Source: Mycobacterium simiae
GTDB lineage: Bacteria > Actinomycetota > Actinomycetes > Mycobacteriales > Mycobacteriaceae
DNA length: 64,000 nt
NCBI RefSeq assembly: GCF_010727605.1
Contig: NZ_AP022568.1
Location: 2,542,001 to 2,606,000 of the forward strand
Direction: 5' to 3'
This document shows, piece after piece, positions 18,296-27,367 of the stretch. The position numbers were made by a program, and so were the translations under genes. Under the pieces are notes generated by a model that saw only the letters and a program-made list of their open reading frames with translations, ran no database searches and was not told the origin of the DNA. Every line of letters begins with the position of its first letter. Within the stretch, counting starts at the first letter, position 1.

Positions 18296-18619
18296 TCACG
18301 GAGGGCTGCGCTGCACGGCGCGCACGTCGGGCGCCGGAGCACTCCAGCGATGCAGCATCACCGCCCAGGATCGACTCGGCGACCGGGGCGCGGCCGCCGC
18401 GCAACAACCTGTCACTTGGCGCGATCGTGGCCTACGCAGCAGCCTCGCCACCGCATCACGCAAGATGGCGTCGACCTCGGCGATCAACTCGCCCAACTCT
18501 GGGTCCTCGTCCAGCAGGAGCGTGACGGGCGGGATTGCGAAACCCTCGGCGACCGTGCAGGGCGTCGCCGCCGCCCCGGTGCTGCGGTACGTTGTGACCG
18601 ACTTCCGTTCTGTCAGCAT
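18296..18619 (-). CDS. Small hypothetical protein downstream of hsp18
   Basis: This candidate 107-residue protein starts with ATG at 18619, 13 bases after the hsp18 stop. It reads MLTERKSVTTYR, then a central acidic helix (LLLDEDPELGELIAEVD) and ends in an RSPP-type tail (VRAVQRSPP). I recall similar short mycobacterial proteins with a DEDPEL core and a QRSPP end, but no function is known. The middle third is low-complexity (Ala, Arg, Ser, Cys). If not coding, the 620 bases between the HadAB-like gene and hsp18 would be empty. Confidence 0.45.
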   Translation of the reverse strand: MLTERKSVTTYRSTGAAATPCTVAEGFAIPPVTLLLDEDPELGELIAEVDAILRDAVARLLRRPRSRQVTGCCAAAAPRSPSRSWAVMLHRWSAPAPDVRAVQRSPP

Positions 18620-18632
18620 CGAACCGGCCGAT

Positions 18633-19055
18633 CTACGCGCTGATGGCCGCGTGCTGCCTGTCGTCGTGTTTGATCGGGATCTTACGTGGTTTGGCCTTCT
18701 CCGCGACCGGTATGCGCAATCGCAAGACCCCCGCGTCATAGCGCGCGTCGATGTGGTCGGTGTCGAGATTGTCTCCGAGCACCAACTGTCGGCTGAGGAC
18801 ACCCCGCACCCGCTCGGTCGCCAGCATCTCCCGGCTTGGATCGACATCGGGGCGTTTCGCTCGCACCGTGACCACATTGCGCTCGATATCGATGTCCAGC
18901 GATTGTTCGTCGATTCCCGGCAGATCGAATTCGACGACGAACTGCTCGCCGTCGCGCCAGGCATCCATCGGCATCACCGCGGGACGCGCCGCGGTAGCTG
19001 ACACCTGGTGAGTGAAGCGGTCGAGGTCACGAAACGGATCGCTGCGCATCAACAT
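18633..19055 (-). CDS. hsp18: Hsp20 small heat-shock protein (18-kDa antigen type)
   Basis: This 140-residue ATP-independent chaperone has an alpha-crystallin domain at about residues 25-125. It reads like the 18-kDa antigen of M. leprae and M. avium: [86 protein letters not shown]. tuberculosis lacks a close copy as far as I recall, so its presence points to a nontuberculous species. GGAGGTGACGGCT before the ATG at 19055 sets the start. No HAIR element was seen upstream. Confidence 0.93.
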   Translation of the reverse strand: MLMRSDPFRDLDRFTHQVSATAARPAVMPMDAWRDGEQFVVEFDLPGIDEQSLDIDIERNVVTVRAKRPDVDPSREMLATERVRGVLSRQLVLGDNLDTDHIDARYDAGVLRLRIPVAEKAKPRKIPIKHDDRQHAAISA

Positions 19056-19384
19056 AGCCGTCACCTCCAACACTCCCGTCTATCTGGTCATCTACATCGA
19101 TTATCTGTGCCTTACGGCATACATTTCTATATAGCTCGGATGGGCGAGCGTGGCAAGCGATCGCTGGAAAAACTTCTGCCACAGCGTCATCGATGGGTTG
19201 CCGGGCTTATGGCGGACCACCGCGGCGGCACCGCAGGCCGTCGGCCCACCGAGAATCATGAGTTTGGTGAGCGCGCCGAACCAGCGAGCGTCAGCCGCCT
19301 ATTAGAACCTCAGGTAGGTCGGCACCGCCGACCTCTTGCTGTCATCGACAACTGGCTGAGGGTCGTCCGGTCACGTTTTTCCGA
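19056..19384. other. Intergenic region upstream of hsp18
   Basis: These 329 bases carry the hsp18 promoter and the 3' flank of the VOC gene. A local AT-rich stretch (TTTCTATATAGC, about 19129-19140) may be part of a promoter. No gene was supported. Confidence 0.45.
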
Positions 19385-19753
19385 TCAGGCGCGGTCGTGC
19401 AGCGTGATCTGGTAGCCATCGGGGTCAGCGAAGGTGAAGGTCCGACCGAAGGGGCCGTCGATCGGTGCGGAGACGATGGTGTGATCGTCGGCGACGAGGG
19501 CATCATGGATGGCCTGGACGTCGGTGGCGTGGAGCCAGATCGCGGCACCGATGCCGGGCTGCGCCACGGATGCCAGGTCGGTGCCGGGCACGAGGTCGCG
19601 CAGCGCGAACGCGATCGGCTTCGTGTCGAAGACGACGGCGTGTGCAGGTCCGGCCTGCGAGCGGACGAGGCCGAGGTATTGCTCGTAAAAGGCCCGGGAT
19701 GCGTCGAGGTCGCGCGTTTGAAGAGAGATGAAGTCAGGACCGGTGGCAGACAT
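19385..19753 (-). CDS. VOC (glyoxalase/bleomycin-resistance) superfamily protein
   Basis: This is a 122-residue single VOC module. It opens with the beta-alpha motif FISLQTRDLDASRAFYEQYLGL and closes with PFGRTFTFADPDGYQITLHD, including the C-terminal metal-ligand-type DPDGY. The start ATG at 19753 has AAGGAG upstream. It is divergent from a MarR gene, and two palindromic operators fill the 65-base gap, so expression is likely de-repressed by a small molecule. It could be a glyoxalase-like detoxifier or a dioxygenase-fold binding protein. Confidence 0.88.
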   Translation of the reverse strand: MSATGPDFISLQTRDLDASRAFYEQYLGLVRSQAGPAHAVVFDTKPIAFALRDLVPGTDLASVAQPGIGAAIWLHATDVQAIHDALVADDHTIVSAPIDGPFGRTFTFADPDGYQITLHDRA

Positions 19754-19775
19754 GAGAAAACTCCTTCGACTTATG

Positions 19776-19820
19776 TGTCAGTTTCCTGACATAGTAGACT
19801 GTATGTCAGAATGCTGACAT
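19776..19820. promoter_or_regulatory. Two TGTCAG-N4-CTGACA operators between VOC and marR genes
   Basis: Site 1 is TGTCAG-TTTC-CTGACA (19776-19791). Site 2 is ATGTCAG-AATG-CTGACAT (19803-19820), whose last bases are the first two of the marR start codon. Both are perfect inverted repeats with the same half-site, and their centres lie 28 bases apart. A MarR dimer bound at site 2 would block its own translation-start region, and site 1 would cover the VOC promoter. Confidence 0.75.
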
Positions 19821-20277
19821 GAGTCAAGGCGGTGTCGGCGTCGACTTGGAGACGTCAGTGGGCTACCTGCTCAAAGAAGCGTCGAGTGCCCTTCGCGCAG
19901 CCATGGAGGAAGTGCTGCGCCCGCTCGGGATGAGCGTGACGCACTACTCGTGCCTCGAGCTGCTGGCTCAACGACCGGGCTTGTCGAACTCCGAGCTGGC
20001 GCGAGGCGCGTTCGTAACACGGCAGTCGATGAACGTGCTGCTTCAGGCCCTGGAGCGCGACGGCTTTGTGACCAGGCCCGCGCAGGCACCCGTCGGAAAG
20101 GTCCTTCCCGCCCGGCTCACCCCCCGCGGGCGACGGAGCCTCGAGAAGGCGTCGGCGGCGGTCCGCTCCGTCGAAGTGAGAATGCTGGCCGGCCTTACCG
20201 AGGCCGAGCAGTCAGATGCGTTCCGGATCCTGCAGAGCATGGTCCACTCCCTGCGCGAGCGCAACGACGACGCATAA
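19819..20277 (+). CDS. MarR-family transcriptional regulator
   Basis: This 152-residue winged-helix protein contains MSVTHYSCLELLAQRPG, SELARGAFVTRQSMNVLLQALERDGFV and the wing LPARLTPRGRRSLE. The recognition helix is the RQSMNVLLQAL segment. It is divergent from the VOC gene and almost certainly binds the two TGTCAG/CTGACA palindromes; the promoter-proximal one overlaps its own ATG. No canonical ribosome-binding site is visible because the operator occupies that position, so the mRNA may be leaderless or nearly so. Confidence 0.9.
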   Translation: MSQGGVGVDLETSVGYLLKEASSALRAAMEEVLRPLGMSVTHYSCLELLAQRPGLSNSELARGAFVTRQSMNVLLQALERDGFVTRPAQAPVGKVLPARLTPRGRRSLEKASAAVRSVEVRMLAGLTEAEQSDAFRILQSMVHSLRERNDDA

Positions 20278-20443
20278 CGCGCTGTCTTCACGGTGACTGC
20301 GCCGCACGTTGTCTCATGGCCGCGCCTAGGTCATAGAACCGGCCGTGGGGCGATCGCTTGGTACGTCGGTCGGTTTGGGGCGAAACCGGACAGCGATGTG
20401 GTTCTGTCGGACAGACCGAGTTGCGTCGGGCTTCCGGTCAACG

Positions 20444-21784
20444 ATGACACCTTACGGTGAGATCGTGACCACCTATGTACCCAGCGTGTGGCTGCGCCAA
20501 TTGCCAGCTGCGAACCCTTGTCTTGCAGCAGATCTCATCTGCGATGTTGTCGTCATCGGCGCCGGGTATACCGGTCTGAGCGCGGCGATAGCGCTCGGTC
20601 AGGCCGGGGTTGACGTGGTCGTGATCGAGAGCCAGTACGCGGGCTTCGGTGCCAGCGGCCGCAACGCCGGGCATCTCACCCCGACGATTGGCAAGGATCT
20701 GCCGAGCGTCTTGAAGATCTATGGCCGCGAAACCGGTAGTCAGCTAGCACGTTTGGCGGATGCTGCCGTCGAACACACCGAGGCGATGATCAGCAAGCAT
20801 CGCATCGACTGCGACTACGTTGCGCATGGCAACATCATTGCCGGCATCCATCCAGGCCACGAAGAGCGGTTGCGTGCAGCCACTGCGGCAGCTCGTGAGC
20901 TCGGAGCCGCAGTCCGCATGCTCGAGCGTGACGAACTCGACGCGCGCGGCATCCCCAACTTCGTCAACTGCGCCGCACTCGAGGAACGAGGAGGCGTGCT
21001 GGATCCGGGAAAGTACGTACTGGGCCTGCGCGCGGCCGCGATCGACTCAGGTGCCAAACTCTTCGAAAACACACCGGCGTTGGAGGTCATCGACCACCGG
21101 CGCGGTGTGCTGATCGACACTCCCACCGGGTCCGTGTCGGCGCGCAGCGCCATCATCGCCACCAATGCCCATACGCCCCAGCTCGGGTTGCGCTATGGCA
21201 ACGTCACCCCTGTCAACGACTGCATGTTCGTCACCGAGCCGCTGACACCCGAGCAGCGTGAGCGGATCGCCTGGGGCGGCGCGGAAGGTATCTACACCAC
21301 CCACGAGTCGCTGGAGAACTATCGCCTCACCGCGGATGGCCGGATTACGGGTGGGTCGCGACACATTCGGTATCGGTGGGGCGGTGGCTTTTTCGCAGAC
21401 CATCAGCCGCGCACGTTCGCCAAGATCGAGGGTCATTTCCGCGATCGCTTCCCCGAACTGGATGACGTCGAGATTGCAGGATTCTGGTCGGGACATGTGG
21501 CCATGAATCTGAACTTTCTGCCGTTCATCGGAAAAGTCGGCAAGCACCAGAACCTGGTTGCGTCGCTGGGATATTGTGGCCACGGCGTGGCACTGGCAGG
21601 CTTGTTGGGAACCGTTGCCGCGGACATGGCGACCGCCGGAGCCGAGGCACCGTCGGTATTGGCGAAGCGGCGTCGGCTGCCCATGCCCCCTGATCCGTTG
21701 CGGTGGATCGGTGTTCATGCAATCACCGCTGCCCTGGGCGCTGTGGACCGGCGCACGGACCGGCTTGCCACACCCCGTCACTGA
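20444..21784 (+). CDS. FAD-dependent oxidoreductase (DAO family, PuuB-like)
   Basis: This roughly 446-residue flavoenzyme has a dinucleotide-binding motif VVVIGAGYTGLSAAIALGQAG near the N-terminus, GASGRNAGHLTP, a C-terminal GYCGHGVALAGLLGTVAA FAD motif, and VSARSAIIATNAHTPQL in the middle. The pattern resembles gamma-glutamylputrescine oxidases and related amine oxidases. The ATG at 20444 is taken; a GTG at 20465 would also keep the domain. It stands alone between marR and the tetR end, so the amine substrate is unknown. Confidence 0.88.
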   Translation: MTPYGEIVTTYVPSVWLRQLPAANPCLAADLICDVVVIGAGYTGLSAAIALGQAGVDVVVIESQYAGFGASGRNAGHLTPTIGKDLPSVLKIYGRETGSQLARLADAAVEHTEAMISKHRIDCDYVAHGNIIAGIHPGHEERLRAATAAARELGAAVRMLERDELDARGIPNFVNCAALEERGGVLDPGKYVLGLRAAAIDSGAKLFENTPALEVIDHRRGVLIDTPTGSVSARSAIIATNAHTPQLGLRYGNVTPVNDCMFVTEPLTPEQRERIAWGGAEGIYTTHESLENYRLTADGRITGGSRHIRYRWGGGFFADHQPRTFAKIEGHFRDRFPELDDVEIAGFWSGHVAMNLNFLPFIGKVGKHQNLVASLGYCGHGVALAGLLGTVAADMATAGAEAPSVLAKRRRLPMPPDPLRWIGVHAITAALGAVDRRTDRLATPRH

Positions 21785-21881
21785 CCGCGCGTCGCGCGGG
21801 CGCGCGGTGCCGACTGCACCGGTGGGGCAGAGCGACAGCATGCCCAGCAACGCCCAACTGGTGGCGGCAAGTGCCGACTTC

Positions 21882-22553
21882 TTACCGGCGATCGGATCCG
21901 GCCGCCCCGGTGGGGCAGGTGACTGCCGGCAGCACAAGCGTATTGATGACGTTCCGCACGAAATCGGCGTCGACGGTCTGTCCGCTCACAGCCCGTAGCA
22001 GACCCATCGCCACGAGCACGTCGGCGACCAGTGACCAATCGCGGTCCCCGGGTATCTCGCCGCGGTCGGCAGCTTGGGCGAAAATGGCTGACAGCACGCG
22101 GCGGCCTTTGCAGAGAATCAAATCATCAAGCGCAGGAGCCAGATCGGGATCCTGAGCAGCTTCCAACCCGACGCGCAGGATCAGATCATTGGAGATCAGG
22201 TCGTCGTCGTTGCGGGCTGCGCGCTCGACGATGACCTCCAGATCGCCCGATAGGCTGCCGGTATCGGGCGGCTCGTCGTCCAACAGATCGGGTCGCCAAT
22301 AGACCAACGCGTCGGTGATCAATGCCGTCTTGGATGACCAGCGGCGATAGATAGCGGCTTTACCGACACCGGCCCGTGCGGCGATGTCGTTCATGTTGGT
22401 GGCGTTGTAGCCGTGTTCGGCAAGAATCTGCAAGGCAGCGTTGAGGATTGCGGGATCACGTGACCGGTCCAGGCGCCCATTGGTGCGTTGGCGGAGTTTG
22501 GACTGGGGTTCGGCGGTGAACGCGGGCCGACCAGACGTTCGGGTGCCACTCAT
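21882..22553 (-). CDS. TetR-family transcriptional regulator
   Basis: This 223-residue regulator has an N-terminal helix-turn-helix (ILNAALQILAEHGYNATNMNDIAARAGVGKAAIYRRWSSK, described here by position about 35-75) and a C-terminal ligand domain with TetR_C-like DADFVRNVINTLVLPAV. Its ATG overlaps the mmpL stop by four bases (ATGA), making it the last gene of mmpS-mmpL-tetR. It probably regulates that operon, and it would then be co-expressed with its own target. Confidence 0.9.
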   Translation of the reverse strand: MSGTRTSGRPAFTAEPQSKLRQRTNGRLDRSRDPAILNAALQILAEHGYNATNMNDIAARAGVGKAAIYRRWSSKTALITDALVYWRPDLLDDEPPDTGSLSGDLEVIVERAARNDDDLISNDLILRVGLEAAQDPDLAPALDDLILCKGRRVLSAIFAQAADRGEIPGDRDWSLVADVLVAMGLLRAVSGQTVDADFVRNVINTLVLPAVTCPTGAAGSDRR

Positions 22554-25423
22554 ATGGTTTGGAGCCGTGGGATTGGCGCGGTGCTGTCATCTGAATGCTG
22601 CCCGAGACGCGTCCTCTTGACGATTTTGAAGGTGTTCAGCGGCCACCAGAACCAGCGGCCGAGTGCCGCGGCGATCGATGGGGTCATGAACGCACGCACG
22701 ATCAGTGTGTCGACGACGAGGCCGATGCCGATGGTCATGCCCAGTTGGCCGATGACGCGCAGGTCGCTGACGATCATCGACATCATGGTGAACGCGAACA
22801 CCATCCCGGCTGCGGTGACGACGCGTCCGGTTGCTCCCATGCCGCGGATGATACCGGTGTTGAGTCCCGCGTGTATCTCCTCTTTGAGGCGCGAGACGAC
22901 GAGCAGGTTGTAGTCGGAGCCGACTGCCAGCAGGATCACTATGGACAGCGGGATCACGATCCATTGCACGCCTAAGCCCACGATGTCCTGCCACAGCAGC
23001 ACGGATAGCCCGCATGCGGTGCCCAGTGAAGCGGCCACGGTGCCGACGATCACCAGTGCCGCCACCAAACTACGGGTGATCACCAACATGATCGCGAAGA
23101 TCAGGATCATCGACGCGATGACAGCGATCATCAGGTCGGTCTTGACGCCGTCCTGCATATCGGCGTACATCGACGCGGTGCCGGCAAGCGAAACCTTCGC
23201 ATTGGATAGTGGGGTGTTCTTGACCGCGTCGGCCACGACACCCTTGAGGTCGCGGACGTGTGCGATGCCTTCGGTTGAGGCGGGGTCACCTTGGTGTGTG
23301 ATGATGTAGCGGATCGCTTTGCCGTCGGGCGAGACGAACATCTTGAGGCCACGTTTGAAATCAGGGTTGCCGAACACATCCGGTGGCAGGTAGAAGAAGT
23401 CGTCGTTCTTGGCCTGGTCGAAGTACAGGCCAATCTCGGTCGCGCCCTTGGCTAATTCCTGTTGCTGGGCCTGGGTACCGGCCATGGTGCTGTGGGTCGC
23501 GATCATGAAATCGCGCATCTTCTTCATCGAGTCGATGGTCGACTTCAGAATTGGCAACATTTGTGGCATCAACTGATCCAAGCGGTCCAGATCCGTCGTG
23601 AGCCCCTGCAGCTGGTCGCTGAGCGTGTCGATGCCGTCGATGGTGTCGAAGATGGAGCGCAGTGACCAGCAGATCGGGATGTCGAAACAGTGCTTCTCCC
23701 AATAGAAATAGCTACGCAGTGGCCGGAAGAAATCCTCGAAATCGGCGATGTTGTTACGCAACTCCTTGGTGGTATCCACCATCTCGTGTGTGCGGCCGAC
23801 CATGCTGTGCGTGGTTTCGGTCAGCTCCTTGGTGAGGGCGTACATTCGCTCCATGCTGGCGACGGTCCTGCTCAGCTCGTCGGCCTGCTCAAGCATTTGA
23901 GCCGAGTTGTCGTTGTTGAACTTGGCGCTCTGCAAGGTGCCGGCATTTTGCGCACCGAGCATAAATGGGATCGAACTGTGCTCGATCGGCGAACCCAATG
24001 GGCGGGTCAGGGTCTGTACCCTATCGATACCCCGCATATGCGCGACGTTCTTGGCGACTCGGTCGACGACCAGCATGTCGGCGGGGTTGCGTAGGTCGTG
24101 ATCGGCCTCAAGCATCAACAATTCGGGGTTCATCCGAGCCTGCGAGAAGTGCCGGTCTGCGACGCCCATTGCGAGGTTGGCGGGCATGTTGGCCGGGGTG
24201 AACTTCTGGTCGTTGTATTGCGGTACATAGGTCAACAGGCTGACGAAACCGATGACGGCCACCATCGTGGTCACAAAGATGATCGGAATTGGCCACCGGA
24301 CGACCGCGGTGCCGACCTTTCGCCAACCCCGCGTCGAAAGGTCACGTTTGGCGTCGAGCAAACCAAATTTGGACCCTACCGTGAGCACCGCCGGTGCCAG
24401 CGTCAGCGCCGCCGCGATGATCACCAGGACCGAAATCGCGCAAGGCAAACCCATGGTATTGAAGTACGGCATCCTGGTGAAGGTCAGGCACATGGTGGCA
24501 CCCGCAATCGTCAAACCGGAACCCAAAATGACGTGCGAGACACCGTGATAGGCCACGTAGAACGCATCCTCGCGATCTAGGCCTTTTGCTCTTTCCTCTT
24601 GATATCGGCCAAGCAGGAAGATCACATAATCAGTTCCGGCGGCCAGGGCCAGCATGGTCACCATGCTCACCGCGTACGGGGTCAAACCGATGATGTTCAG
24701 ATAACCCGCTGCGGCGGTAACACTCTGCGCGGCAAAAAGTTCCAGCCCGATGATGACCATGGACACCAGCATCGTCGCGACCGAGCGGTAGATGGCGAGC
24801 AGCATCACGATGATGACGGCGACCGACACCAACTCCATCGTCGCCATGCTTTGATGGCCGGCGACACTGGTATCGGCGTTGAGAACGCTGTTGCCGGCGA
24901 CGTGGGCCTTGATACCCGGCGGCGCCGGCACCGAAGCGACGATCTGACGGACAGCGGCCACCGACTCATGGCTCGCACTAGTGCCCTGCGAGCCGTTGAG
25001 GAAGATCTGCACGTACGCGGACTTGCCGTCCACGCTCTGCGAGCCTGCCGCAGTCAGCGGATCACTCCAGAAATCCTGAACGTTCTGCACATGCTGGTGG
25101 TCGGCAGTCAGCTTTTCGACGATCTCGTCGTAGAACTTGTGCGCGGAATCGCCGAGCTTGTCCTTCCCCTCGAGCACGACCATCGCCGAAGAATCCGAGT
25201 CGTACTGCTGAAAGACCTTGCCGATGTTCAACATCGCCTGATAGGACGGCGCATCGGTCGGGCTCATCGGCACCGACCGGCTCGCTGCAACCTCATCGAG
25301 AGACGGCACCACGATGCCCAGGCCGACGGCGGCGAGCACCCAGAACACGATGATCGGCAGCGAGAAGATCCGGACCATCCGCCCCAAGAATGGGCGATGG
25401 GGCTTCGAATGTTGGGTACTCAT
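22550..25423 (-). CDS. MmpL-family RND lipid/siderophore transporter
   Basis: This 957-residue inner-membrane transporter has twelve predicted helices in two halves. The first TM lies at about residues 20-45 (IFSLPIIVFWVLAAVGLGIVV), followed by a large periplasmic porter domain. The TM4/TM10 proton-relay sequences are recognisable as LALAAGTDYVIFLLGRYQEER and LAVGSDYNLLVVSRLKEE. A long coiled-coil-like insertion is present at about residues 460-640. The start ATG at 25423 overlaps the mmpS stop by four bases. Pairing with an MmpS suggests the MmpL4/MmpL5 class (siderophore or drug export). The cargo is unknown. Confidence 0.95.
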   Translation of the reverse strand: MSTQHSKPHRPFLGRMVRIFSLPIIVFWVLAAVGLGIVVPSLDEVAASRSVPMSPTDAPSYQAMLNIGKVFQQYDSDSSAMVVLEGKDKLGDSAHKFYDEIVEKLTADHQHVQNVQDFWSDPLTAAGSQSVDGKSAYVQIFLNGSQGTSASHESVAAVRQIVASVPAPPGIKAHVAGNSVLNADTSVAGHQSMATMELVSVAVIIVMLLAIYRSVATMLVSMVIIGLELFAAQSVTAAAGYLNIIGLTPYAVSMVTMLALAAGTDYVIFLLGRYQEERAKGLDREDAFYVAYHGVSHVILGSGLTIAGATMCLTFTRMPYFNTMGLPCAISVLVIIAAALTLAPAVLTVGSKFGLLDAKRDLSTRGWRKVGTAVVRWPIPIIFVTTMVAVIGFVSLLTYVPQYNDQKFTPANMPANLAMGVADRHFSQARMNPELLMLEADHDLRNPADMLVVDRVAKNVAHMRGIDRVQTLTRPLGSPIEHSSIPFMLGAQNAGTLQSAKFNNDNSAQMLEQADELSRTVASMERMYALTKELTETTHSMVGRTHEMVDTTKELRNNIADFEDFFRPLRSYFYWEKHCFDIPICWSLRSIFDTIDGIDTLSDQLQGLTTDLDRLDQLMPQMLPILKSTIDSMKKMRDFMIATHSTMAGTQAQQQELAKGATEIGLYFDQAKNDDFFYLPPDVFGNPDFKRGLKMFVSPDGKAIRYIITHQGDPASTEGIAHVRDLKGVVADAVKNTPLSNAKVSLAGTASMYADMQDGVKTDLMIAVIASMILIFAIMLVITRSLVAALVIVGTVAASLGTACGLSVLLWQDIVGLGVQWIVIPLSIVILLAVGSDYNLLVVSRLKEEIHAGLNTGIIRGMGATGRVVTAAGMVFAFTMMSMIVSDLRVIGQLGMTIGIGLVVDTLIVRAFMTPSIAAALGRWFWWPLNTFKIVKRTRLGQHSDDSTAPIPRLQTI

Positions 25424-25854
25424 ACGGATTTCACCAAGCAGTAGATGAACGGTTTGACTAAGTCGACGCTGGTCCGGTCGTCGCGCACGTCGCCGTCGAC
25501 GGTGACCCGGCATCGAAGGTCGCTGACGTTTCGGTCACCCTGCGCCATGATGTTGGCCGACATGGACGGCAGTGTTGTCACGATGGTGAACGACCAAGGC
25601 AGTGAGGCGTTTTCGATGAGATGCGGTTGACCGTTCTCATCGAGGTAGTTCAGATTCGCGGTGCCCCCGGACCCGGTGATCTCGTACGTGATGTGCTTCG
25701 GGTTGAAGTTCGCGGTAATCCCTGATCCCTCAGCTGACTTCGGCGCTCGCGGACCCGCGGACCCGTTAATACGGACGATGGCGTAGGCCCCGAGCGCGAC
25801 CACGACCACAAGAAGCATTGGAATCCAGAAGCGCTTCATCAGCCGGTACAGCAC
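25420..25854 (-). CDS. MmpS-family accessory membrane protein
   Basis: This 144-residue protein has one N-terminal TM (MKRFWIPMLLVVVVALGAYAIV) and a periplasmic beta-sandwich. MmpS signatures include FNPKHITYEITGSGGTANLNYLDENGQP, LPWSFTIVTTLPS, ANIMAQGD and CRVTVDG. The GTG at 25854 is chosen because AGGAGG lies six bases upstream; an internal ATG begins five codons later. It couples to MmpL through an ATGA overlap, and the pair would form the periplasm-reaching export complex. Confidence 0.93.
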   Translation of the reverse strand: MLYRLMKRFWIPMLLVVVVALGAYAIVRINGSAGPRAPKSAEGSGITANFNPKHITYEITGSGGTANLNYLDENGQPHLIENASLPWSFTIVTTLPSMSANIMAQGDRNVSDLRCRVTVDGDVRDDRTSVDLVKPFIYCLVKSV

Positions 25855-26211
25855 TGCATGCCTCCTGCCCCCTTCGCGTTCGCATCCAGACACATCGCAG
25901 TCGAGTTGCCACACCGCTCGCCATGACGGAACCCGAGTTCCTTGTCCGGACCGTTGGAAACCTACCTCACAACGGGCCGACACCCCGCCAACGCGCGGGG
26001 GCGGCATCACTGAGGCCGGACGCGGCTGCCTGAAGCGGCACGGTGAAAAGGCCAAAGTTCTACAACTGCCGCACCGGCGAGACGTCGTCGAAAGACCCCA
26101 TATGCTGCGCTTTCCCCCACGGGCGGGGCCGTTCAGCAGCGATCTGGCACTGCTGTGACACAGCGCACTGACAGGTGTAAGTTATGACGGAACTCATAGT
26201 CGAGGTGGTCG

Positions 26212-26424
26212 ATGATCCGAAGGCAGGACCGTGCGGGAATTGTCGGTGTGTCCCCAACCGCGGGGACGCTGATTACCGCGCATCGGCTCTGGATAAGCAT
26301 GCTATGGATGCTGTTCATAGCGGCGACCAGTGCGGTCTTCGTGTTCGCCGCCCTCGGGCAGGTGCTAGTCGCCATGATCATCGGTCTCATTGCCGGCGCG
26401 TTCTTCGCCGGCATGGCCAGCTGA
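26212..26424 (+). CDS. Small membrane protein (70 aa)
   Basis: This short protein has a polar N-terminus (MIRRQDRAGIVGV) and then two strongly hydrophobic segments: ISMLWMLFIAATSAVFVFAAL and VLVAMIIGLIAGAFFAG. GAGG six bases before the ATG supports the start. It is divergent from mmpS. No family is recognised. Its role could be structural or that of a small transporter-associated peptide, but nothing in the sequence says so. Confidence 0.6.
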   Translation: MIRRQDRAGIVGVSPTAGTLITAHRLWISMLWMLFIAATSAVFVFAALGQVLVAMIIGLIAGAFFAGMAS

Positions 26425-26548
26425 CCGATACGGTCGCACGCGCTGCCGTAATCCGGTCACCCGCACGGCTGTTCGACGGATCGCCGAACAGACCTACCAA
26501 CACCGACGTCGTAATGATTCGGTTTGGCAGTGGACCTTCAGCTGTCCC

Positions 26549-27361
26549 CTACGTGTTCGGTGCGCCGATCGATGCGCTGGGATCATCGGGTCCGTATCTG
26601 GACGCTTCGGTGGTCGCGTCATCGTGTTGCTTTCTGTATTGCCGTAGTTGGGCTCGCGTCGCACGGTCTAGTGCCCGGTCCATACTGGCGTGGGCGCGTC
26701 GTCGGGCCACCCGGCGCATCACGTCGACGAGATCAGCCGCCCAGGCGAATTCGGTGTCATGGACCGGATACCAGCCGGCTCCGCGTTGTCGGACCACCTC
26801 GGCGTGCGCGGCTGCCGACAGGACGTGGGCCGCCTCGTCGAGTTTCTGATCGACCGCTGCGGTGGTGGCCAAGATGGCTGACAACGGCATGTTGCGTGAG
26901 ACCAGCTTGGCGAAGTCATCGATCAGATCGCGATCGCGAACGAGATAGGACTCCCCGTCGTCGGTGGATTCGAGGATGTCACTGGCGATCAACTGCTGCA
27001 CGGTCGCGTCCGACAGCGGGCCGAGGCGTGCTTCCAGCTGGGCTCGTGTCATGGTGAGCGGCTTCGCGCGCGAGAACGGCTCCGTCACGAGTTCACCGAG
27101 GTCGGTAAGGTCGAGCACCTCCACGAGACCCTGACCACGCTGCACCCCGGTGATGAACTTCAAGATGTGCTTGACGGTGAAGCCTTGGCCGAGCAGCCGG
27201 ATGATTGCCTGCAACCGGGTGAGGTGCTCGTCGGTGTAGATGGCGGTGCGTCCACGGCGCTGGGGTCGGGGGAGCAAACCGTTGTCCAGATAGACGCGGA
27301 CGTTGCGGGTCGTCGTCCCCGCCTCCCGGGCGAGGTCGTCGATCCGGTATTCAGTCACCAT
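26549..27361 (-). CDS. MerR-family transcriptional regulator
   Basis: This 270-residue regulator begins with a classic MerR winged helix (YRIDDLAREAGTTTRNVRVY, wing GRTAIYTDEHLTRLQAI, LGQGFTVKHI). A long C-terminal region of about 170 residues follows, including a helical stretch and a basic tail. No metal-binding cysteines are present, so it is not a metal sensor; a small organic effector is likely. It begins seven bases after the monooxygenase stop and so ends the esterase-SDR-ferritin-monooxygenase operon. Confidence 0.88.
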   Translation of the reverse strand: MVTEYRIDDLAREAGTTTRNVRVYLDNGLLPRPQRRGRTAIYTDEHLTRLQAIIRLLGQGFTVKHILKFITGVQRGQGLVEVLDLTDLGELVTEPFSRAKPLTMTRAQLEARLGPLSDATVQQLIASDILESTDDGESYLVRDRDLIDDFAKLVSRNMPLSAILATTAAVDQKLDEAAHVLSAAAHAEVVRQRGAGWYPVHDTEFAWAADLVDVMRRVARRRAHASMDRALDRATRAQLRQYRKQHDDATTEASRYGPDDPSASIGAPNT

Positions 27362-27367
27362 CGCATG

